A stretch of 64,000 nt of DNA from Anaeromicropila populeti (GTDB lineage: Bacteria > Bacillota > Clostridia > Lachnospirales > Lachnospiraceae), in assembly GCF_900112775.1 (NCBI RefSeq), contig NZ_FOYZ01000005.1, positions 62,001 to 126,000 on the forward strand. The letters are read 5' to 3'. The position numbers were made by a program, and so were the translations under genes. Under the pieces are notes generated by a model. It did not search any database and had not been told where the DNA came from. It worked only from the letters and a program-made list of their open reading frames with translations. Below, piece after piece: positions 55,252-64,000 of the stretch. Each line of letters begins with the position of its first letter. Position 1 is the stretch's first letter.

Positions 55252-56840
55252 TGGAGAGAAGAAAATACTATGCTGCAATTTACGTAAGAATATCGAAGGA
55301 TGATGGAGATAAACAGGAAAGTGACAGTATTATTAATCAAAAGGCATTAATACGAAATTTCCTGGAAGGGAAACAAGAGATAGAAGTGGTAAGTGAATGG
55401 GCAGATGATGGGTACAGCGGAGTCAATTTTAGCAGGCCTGCTTTTCAGCAAATGATGGAACAAGTAAAGGAAGGAATTGTGGACTGCATTGTTGTAAAGG
55501 ATCTTTCCCGTCTAGGTAGAAATTATATTGAAACAGGAAGACTTTTGGAACAGATCTTTCCATCTTTCGGTGTTCGGTTTATTGCTGTAAATGATGGATA
55601 TGACAGTGTAGAACAGAATATTGAATACAATCAGATTATGATTCCCTTTAAAAATTTAATAAATGATTCCTATTGCAGAGACATTTCAATTAAGATCCGA
55701 AGTCACCTAGAAGTAAAAAGAAAAAGTGGGCAGTGTATCTCTTCCTTTGCCCCTTATGGATATAAAAAGGCACCAGAAAATAAAAACCAGTTAGTAAAAG
55801 ATCCATATCCGGCTCAAATTGTAAAGGAAATTTTCAATTACAAATTAAATGGTATGAATAATGGAGCAATAGCAGACAAATTGAACCAGCTAGGAGTACT
55901 GTCACCGTTAGAATATAAGAAATGGTGTGGTTCTAGATTTACTTCTGGCTTTTCTGTCTATGCAAAAAGCAGATGGTCAGCAGTTGAGATAGGAAGAATC
56001 TTAAGGGATAGTGTATATGTGGGGGAATTGGCACAGGGAAAGGTTACAACTCCCAACTATAAGGTTAAGAAGCGGATAAATAAAAAGAAAGAGGATTGGA
56101 TTCGGGTAAAAAATGTCCATGAAGCTATTGTTTCGGAAGAAAGCTTTGAAATCGTACAAAAACTAATGCTGGCAGACACAAGAACCTCACCGTCCAGTAA
56201 AACAGTATATCTATTTAGCGGCCTTTTATATTGCGGCGACTGTAAGCAAAATATGATTAGAAAGACGGTTTCCTCCAGGGGCAGACAGTATTTTTACTAT
56301 GTCTGTTCAAAAAATAAAAAAGGAGGGGGCTGCTTCAGCCATAGGATAGCAGAAAAAAAACTTGAGCATAGTATACTGGCGGTAATGAATCTTCAGCTAA
56401 AGTTGTTTTTGGAGGCTGAAAAACTGACTCAAGTACAGATGATAGTGGAAAGCAGCAGGAAGGCAATTACTGCTCTAAAAATAAAAGAAAAGGAAAAGCA
56501 AGAGGATTTGCAAAAATGGATGCGGCTACAAAGTGGGATTTATGAAGATTATGTACAAAAAATCTTGACACAGGAGGAATATGTCCGGATGAAACAAGAA
56601 TATGAAAGAAGAACGAAAGAAGCGGAAAGTGAAATAATAAAAGCAGAAGAAGAAATTATTCAAATAAGGGAAAAAGAGATGAAAAGGGAAGAGTGGCTGA
56701 CAGAAGTAAGAACTCAAAAAAAATTTACTACCTTGTACCGGAATGCGATTACTTTTCTGATTCAAAATATTTATGTTTATAACAATAGCTGTATTACAGT
56801 AGAGTTTCGATTGCGGGATAATTTTAATAATAAAGCTTAA
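55251..56840 (+). CDS. large serine recombinase 1
   Basis: 529 residues. The resolvase domain shows the catalytic Ser15 in AIYVRISKDD, the WADDGYSGVNFSRPAF segment, and VVKDLSRLGRNYIETG with catalytic Arg residues. The recombinase domain (PF07508, about 165-270) is followed by a zinc ribbon (LYCGDCKQNMIRK ... YVCSKNKKGGGCF, about 322-365) and a coiled coil (about 380-480). It would integrate or excise circular DNA at att sites. The start is ATG 55251 overlapping the upstream stop; TTG 55248 is also in frame. All key residues are intact. Confidence 0.93.
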   Translation: MERRKYYAAIYVRISKDDGDKQESDSIINQKALIRNFLEGKQEIEVVSEWADDGYSGVNFSRPAFQQMMEQVKEGIVDCIVVKDLSRLGRNYIETGRLLEQIFPSFGVRFIAVNDGYDSVEQNIEYNQIMIPFKNLINDSYCRDISIKIRSHLEVKRKSGQCISSFAPYGYKKAPENKNQLVKDPYPAQIVKEIFNYKLNGMNNGAIADKLNQLGVLSPLEYKKWCGSRFTSGFSVYAKSRWSAVEIGRILRDSVYVGELAQGKVTTPNYKVKKRINKKKEDWIRVKNVHEAIVSEESFEIVQKLMLADTRTSPSSKTVYLFSGLLYCGDCKQNMIRKTVSSRGRQYFYYVCSKNKKGGGCFSHRIAEKKLEHSILAVMNLQLKLFLEAEKLTQVQMIVESSRKAITALKIKEKEKQEDLQKWMRLQSGIYEDYVQKILTQEEYVRMKQEYERRTKEAESEIIKAEEEIIQIREKEMKREEWLTEVRTQKKFTTLYRNAITFLIQNIYVYNNSCITVEFRLRDNFNNKA

Positions 56841-56860
56841 TCAGATCTGGAGGAAATAAA

Positions 56861-58270
56861 ATGGCACGGAAAAGCCGAATAAAATCAGAGTCAGTTATAA
56901 ATAATGAAGTGGACCAGAGATATAAAACAGCACTTTATGCAAGACTTTCCAACGAAAGTAATGGAATAACAGATGGCGAGTCTATGGAAACACAAGTCCA
57001 CCTGCTTCAACAATTTGTAAAAGAACACCCTGATTTAAAGTACATTGATACTTATATTGATAATGGTTTTTCTGGAACAAACTTTCATCGCCCAGAATTT
57101 GAACGACTAATGGAGGATATTAAAAGGGGAAAAATACAATGTATTGTTGTAAAAGACTTGTCCCGATTTGCCCGAAACTATATTGAAGCAGGGGAATACA
57201 TTGAAAAGATACTGCCACAGTATCAGGTGCGTTTGATTGCTGTAACGGATCAGTTTGACAGTCAGAAGAAAAAACAGGATGAATTAGTAGTAGCACTAAA
57301 GAATCTAATAAACGATGTCTATGCCAAAGATATATCAAAAAAAACAGGATCTGTCTTTCGTATGAAGCAGCATAAGGGGGAATTTATAGGTTCCTATGCA
57401 CCATATGGGTATCAAAAGTCAGAAAAAAATAAAAACAGGCTTATTGTTGATAAGGAAACGGCTCCTATTGTAAAAAAAATTTTTGAATGGAAAATAGCTG
57501 GATTAAGTGATATGCAGATTGCAAGGAATCTGAATATGCTGGAGATTATGTCACCATTACGATATAAATATGAAATCGGTATGGTGAAAAATGAAAAGTA
57601 TTATAAGATGTTGTGGAAGCCCATAACAATTTCTCAAATTCTAAAAAATCAAATCTATCTGGGACACATGGTACAAGGAAAAAGCTGCAAATCATTATAT
57701 CAGGGAAAATCATATCGTTCTATGTCAGAAATAGAATGGATTATCGTAAAAAATACACATGAGGCAATTATTGCAGAAGATATTTTTGGTCATGTCAGCA
57801 GAATATTGAATGAACGAAAACAAAAATATTTTAATCGCATTCATACCCAGTCATCTGTTAAAAAGGAGGAGCACCTTTTAGTTGGTTATGTATATTGTGG
57901 TGATTGCCAGCATCATTTGACGCTGATGCGAAGTGGAGATAAAAAGTTTTCTTACTGGTACCGATGCCCCAATTATCAAAATAACCGAGAACGTGGATGT
58001 ATTATGAAGAGTATACGAAAGGAGGTGCTGGAGCAGATTGTATTTCAAATTATTCAGATTCACATAAGGCTGTTTTTAAAAAAGGAAGTGCAGCAGGTGC
58101 AGGTGGAAGGATGTTTAAAAAACAGAATGGACCTTAGTAGAAAAATGGTGGTAGGTTGTATAAATAGAATTGAGTTGTTTGAAAAGAAAAGGGTAGAAAT
58201 TCAGGTTTCTTTTCAAGACGAGTTTTTAACTCTTAATAAAAGAACAGAAATGGGTGACAATGGTGAGTGA
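56861..58270 (+). CDS. large serine recombinase 2
   Basis: 469 residues with a basic N-terminal extension (ARKSRIKSE). Catalytic Ser30 is in ALYARLSNES, then DNGFSGTNFHRPEFERLM and VVKDLSRFARNYIEAG. Recombinase domain near 175-285 and zinc ribbon (VYCGDCQHHLTL ... YRCPNYQNNRERGC). The C-terminal coiled coil is short (about 60 residues) compared with its neighbours, so it may depend on a partner. GGAGG precedes ATG 56861; 20 bases after recombinase 1, and its 3' end overlaps recombinase 3. Confidence 0.93.
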   Translation: MARKSRIKSESVINNEVDQRYKTALYARLSNESNGITDGESMETQVHLLQQFVKEHPDLKYIDTYIDNGFSGTNFHRPEFERLMEDIKRGKIQCIVVKDLSRFARNYIEAGEYIEKILPQYQVRLIAVTDQFDSQKKKQDELVVALKNLINDVYAKDISKKTGSVFRMKQHKGEFIGSYAPYGYQKSEKNKNRLIVDKETAPIVKKIFEWKIAGLSDMQIARNLNMLEIMSPLRYKYEIGMVKNEKYYKMLWKPITISQILKNQIYLGHMVQGKSCKSLYQGKSYRSMSEIEWIIVKNTHEAIIAEDIFGHVSRILNERKQKYFNRIHTQSSVKKEEHLLVGYVYCGDCQHHLTLMRSGDKKFSYWYRCPNYQNNRERGCIMKSIRKEVLEQIVFQIIQIHIRLFLKKEVQQVQVEGCLKNRMDLSRKMVVGCINRIELFEKKRVEIQVSFQDEFLTLNKRTEMGDNGE

Positions 58271-59714
58271 AGATAAATCAGTAATTTTGTATTTACGGGT
58301 ATCTTGTGAGGATTTTAAGCTGTCCGAAGCAATAGAAAGTAACAGCATAACCAGTCAGCGTCAGCTTTTACAGCAATATTTACAAAAAAACCAAGAGTTA
58401 GGAACAAGTAAAATAATCGAGATGATTGATGATGGCTTTTCTGGAACAAATTTTCAAAGACCTCAGTTTGAAAAAATGATAGAGCTTTCAATGAAAGGAA
58501 AAGTTAAGTGTATTATTGTTAAGGATTTTTCTAGATTTGGAAGAAATTACATAGAACTGGGGCACTATTTGGAATGTGTTTTCCCCATGCAAGGAATACG
58601 TTTTATTTCTGTTAATGACGGGTTTGACAGTGAACAGGTAAGAGGAACAACAGGAGGGCTTGAAGTATCCTTTCGCAATTTCATTTACGATATGTATTGC
58701 AAGGATCTTTCTAAGAAAGTAAAAAGTGCTATTGCCGTCAGACAAAGGCAGGGAGAGTTTTTAAGCCCTTATGCATTTTATGGGTATAAAAAATCAGAAG
58801 AGAACAAACATAGCCTAGTTGTGGATGAAGAGGCGGCTAAGGTTGTAAGGGAGATTTTTCAAATGGCAGCTGATCAATATAGTACATATCGTATTGCCAG
58901 AAGTCTGAATGAAAAGGGAATTTTGACTCCGGCAGAATATAAGAAGAAAATGGGGCTTAACCGTTACTGCAATATAAGCAGCTGCTGGACGCAGGACAAG
59001 GTTACCAGAATTGTAAGGGATGAGCGCTATTTAGGCAAATTGATTTTTAATAAAAGAGTACGGAGTGAAACGGGAAGTAAAAAAACAGTAAAGGTAAGTC
59101 GTGAAAATTGGATTACTGTTTCAGGAACCCATCCAGCAATTATTCCGAAGGAGTTGTATGACCAGGCAAATGGAACATTAAAGGTGATTCACGAAAAGAA
59201 AAAGGTACAATCAGAAGGGAAGAGAGGAATCTATTTTTGTGGCAGCTGTGGTAAAAAGCTAAGGACAAGTAAAAACAAAGCACCCTACCTAGAATGTCCC
59301 ATGGCAAGATATGTGGATAAAAGACAGTGTGGGGAAATTAAAATAGAAAAAGAAGGTTTGGAAACGGTTTTGCTGCAAGTCATAGGTTGCTTTAATCAAA
59401 TTTTAAAAAATCATAAAATACAGGATAAAACGATAAAACGGTTGCAATTAGAAATAAAAGGATTTGAGAATAAAAAAATAGAGTTATATGAATACTATAA
59501 GCAGAAGAATATAAGCCAGCATTCTTATTTCAGTCAAAAAAAAGTTCTTACGGAACAAATAGAAAGCAGTAAAAATCAAATTCAGCATTTGGCAAAAGAG
59601 AACCAAGTAGAGGCAAAGAACATTTCAGATTTTATAGCATCTGTAGTAGTACATGAGCCTTACAGAATAACAATCGAATGGAGGAACCAGAGGTGGCAGC
59701 AGGGGTTTGATTAG
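58260..59714 (+). CDS. large serine recombinase 3
   Basis: 484 residues. Catalytic Ser15 in ILYLRVSCED, DDGFSGTNFQRPQFEKMI, VVKDFSRFGRNYIELG; recombinase domain near 165-275; zinc ribbon (YFCGSCGKKLRTS ... ECPMARYVDKRQCG); C-terminal coiled coil to the end. The start overlaps recombinase 2 by 11 bases (ATG 58260; GTG 58254 is also possible). The three proteins are related but clearly different, pointing to ancient duplication. Its stop lies beside the peptidase stump, consistent with an element boundary. Confidence 0.93.
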   Translation: MVSEDKSVILYLRVSCEDFKLSEAIESNSITSQRQLLQQYLQKNQELGTSKIIEMIDDGFSGTNFQRPQFEKMIELSMKGKVKCIIVKDFSRFGRNYIELGHYLECVFPMQGIRFISVNDGFDSEQVRGTTGGLEVSFRNFIYDMYCKDLSKKVKSAIAVRQRQGEFLSPYAFYGYKKSEENKHSLVVDEEAAKVVREIFQMAADQYSTYRIARSLNEKGILTPAEYKKKMGLNRYCNISSCWTQDKVTRIVRDERYLGKLIFNKRVRSETGSKKTVKVSRENWITVSGTHPAIIPKELYDQANGTLKVIHEKKKVQSEGKRGIYFCGSCGKKLRTSKNKAPYLECPMARYVDKRQCGEIKIEKEGLETVLLQVIGCFNQILKNHKIQDKTIKRLQLEIKGFENKKIELYEYYKQKNISQHSYFSQKKVLTEQIESSKNQIQHLAKENQVEAKNISDFIASVVVHEPYRITIEWRNQRWQQGFD

Positions 59715-59868
59715 TCTTTATGAAACACCAGGTGAAAAAGTGAAGGCATACCTGATAGCTGGTACAAGAAAATTATCTTTTCAGAGAGAGTATCCTAACA
59801 CTGACACAGGGTATGGAGCATTGTGTCTAAATGATACATTTCGCTGGATCGGAATTACTACATTTTAA
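59707..59868 (+). pseudogene. C-terminal stump of an S8 (CspB-like) subtilisin-family peptidase gene
   Basis: The frame encodes LISLYETPGEKVKAYLIAGTRKL then REYPNTDTGYGALCLNDTF and stops at 59868. GEKVKAYLxxGxR...YPNxxxGYGALCL is the usual ending of Csp-like S8 peptidases in Clostridia. The catalytic domain is absent, there is no start codon, and the frame begins inside the end of recombinase 3, so this is the 3' remnant of a disrupted gene. The 5' part is not left of the cassette in this window. Confidence 0.65.
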
Positions 59869-59998
59869 TTATGGAAGACAACATACGATGCTGCTTTTTA
59901 TACAAAATAGGTAGCTGCTCATACTATATTGTGGGGAAAAGTACATAGAGCTATTTTTCCTCATAAGATAATTTGTGGTCAAATTGCACAATAAACTG

Positions 59999-60027
59999 TT
60001 GACATGATACGAAAAATAAGTTATTAT
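59999..60027 (+). promoter_or_regulatory. sigma-A promoter of the beta-glucoside operon
   Basis: -35 TTGACA (59999-60004), 17-base spacer, -10 TATTAT (60022-60027); transcription would start just before the first antiterminator site. Confidence 0.75.
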
Positions 60028-60054
60028 ATATATAAATAACAAGTAGTATCATAA

Positions 60055-60083
60055 GGGTTGTTACTGGTAAAGCAGGCAAAACC
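60055..60083 (+). promoter_or_regulatory. RAT site 1 (LicT/BglG ribonucleic antiterminator)
   Basis: A 29-base GGGTTGTTACTGGTAAAG-type sequence ending GCAGGCAAAACC, close to the LicT/BglG RAT consensus. Its 3' end overlaps the first terminator stem, so antiterminator binding prevents termination. Confidence 0.9.
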
Positions 60084-60137
60084 ATACTTTTAAGACAGCA
60101 GTAATGTTGCTTTTTGAGTGATGGTTTATTTTTTTTT
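60079..60137 (+). terminator. RAT-controlled terminator 1
   Basis: AAACCAT (60079-60085) pairs with ATGGTTT (60121-60127), followed by nine Ts after one A; the intervening bases form an inner stem. Confidence 0.8.
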
Positions 60138-60179
60138 CACGAAAAAAAGTCAGGCAATTATACAAATTTATAATGAGCA

Positions 60180-60203
60180 GGGTTGTTACTGGTGAGGCAG
60201 GCA

Positions 60204-60208
<5 letters not shown>
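60180..60208 (+). promoter_or_regulatory. RAT site 2 (LicT/BglG ribonucleic antiterminator)
   Basis: A second 29-base RAT differing from RAT 1 at only a few positions (GGTGAGG in place of GGTAAAG), overlapping a second terminator. Confidence 0.9.
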
Positions 60209-63664
<3,456 letters not shown>

Positions 63665-63667
63665 TAA

Positions 63668-64000
63668 ATGAAGTTAGAAGTAAAACAAGACAGCCAAGAG
63701 AAGAAATTGGTATTTTTAGACATTGATGGTACTTTAATTGATATGGAAACTGGAATATTGCCAGATAGTACAAAGACTGCAATTAAAAAGGCAAGAGAAA
63801 ACGGGCATAAGGTTTTTATTTGTAGTGGCAGATGCAAAGCCATCGTTCCTTCCTATATTTTAGAGACTGGATTTGATGGAATGGTTTGCAGTGCAGGTGC
63901 TTATGTAGAAGCAGAGGGAAAAGTTATTTTTCATCAGCCTCTCTTGGCAGAAGATTTAAAAGAAATAGTTGATTTTCTAAATGATAAGAAAATAGGATTT
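63668..64000 (+). CDS. HAD-superfamily (Cof-type) phosphatase, truncated by the window edge
   Basis: The first 111 residues are present, starting at ATG 63668 right after the bglH stop (TAG-TAA-ATG; GAAAGG is the ribosome-binding site). Motif I is VFLDIDGTLIDMETG with the two catalytic Asp residues, and motif II Ser lies in VFICSGRCK. Cof-type HAD phosphatases dephosphorylate sugar phosphates or FMN-like compounds. As the third gene of the PTS operon it may relieve sugar-phosphate stress; the cap and motifs III-IV lie beyond 64000. Confidence 0.9.
   Translation, partial: MKLEVKQDSQEKKLVFLDIDGTLIDMETGILPDSTKTAIKKARENGHKVFICSGRCKAIVPSYILETGFDGMVCSAGAYVEAEGKVIFHQPLLAEDLKEIVDFLNDKKIGF

Noticed and set aside
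59931-59964. Hairpin GGAAAAGTA/TATTTTTCC as a catabolite-response site or terminator
   Set aside because: It does not match a cre consensus and lacks a trailing T-run; too weak to annotate.

Overview
The window is about 64 kb of low-GC (mid-30s percent), densely coded bacterial DNA. Gene order and families point to a Firmicute of the class Clostridia, most likely Lachnospiraceae: era-yqzL-recO-lipoprotein-glyS followed by ppdK, a pst-phoU-phoBR operon, a ZTP riboswitch ahead of purH, LicT-type antitermination of a beta-glucoside PTS, and strong GGAGG ribosome-binding sites with some TTG starts. This assignment is inference from content. No rRNA, tRNA or CRISPR array was seen.

Layout. 0-7.3 kb: a minus-strand YesN/YesM-type two-component pair diverges from an alpha-xylosidase (GH31, YicI type) and a GH3 beta-glycosidase, a plausible xyloglucan-oligosaccharide module. 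7.5-15.2 kb: dCMP deaminase, then a complete phosphate regulon (pstSCAB-phoU-phoB-phoR) behind a visible PHO box; its PstA carries an inserted PDZ-like domain. 15.2-16.5 kb: a TIGR01906/Lit-like membrane protein and an orphan YezG-type immunity protein. 16.5-28.6 kb: housekeeping genes (riboswitch-controlled purH, an M16C peptidase, era, yqzL, recO, a lipoprotein, glyS, ppdK) with a structured intergenic region at 18.3-18.55 kb.

28.7-46.7 kb is the accessory heart of the window. It begins with a decayed NRPS epimerization/condensation fragment, then a C45-type Ntn-hydrolase with an unusual C-terminal extension translationally linked to a UvrA paralogue. After an SDR, a small membrane protein with an SPFH lipoprotein, and a secreted protein comes a compact nonribosomal peptide locus: an MFS exporter whose start codon position reads ACG, a 2027-residue C-A-T-C-A-T synthetase (predicted Asn then Ser) lacking any release domain, and a BtrH-like acyltransferase that may replace it. 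The synthetase has a strikingly GC-rich central block between AT-rich ends.

46.7-54.9 kb: a molybdate/tungstate ABC operon with a terminator between promoter and first gene and an overlapping DUF364-like gene, a convergent TrpXYZ-type amino-acid ABC transporter, and a secreted beta-propeller-like protein. 54.9-59.9 kb: a cassette of one small gene and three tandem large serine recombinases, abutting the C-terminal stump of an S8 (CspB-like) peptidase gene. 60.0-64 kb: a beta-glucoside PTS IIBCA gene and a 6-phospho-beta-glucosidase behind two consecutive RAT/terminator units, then a truncated HAD phosphatase at the right edge.

The most interesting leads are the TE-less Asn-Ser NRPS with its BtrH-like partner, the C45-fusion/UvrA pair beside an NRPS relic, the triple-recombinase cassette, and the PDZ-containing PstA.
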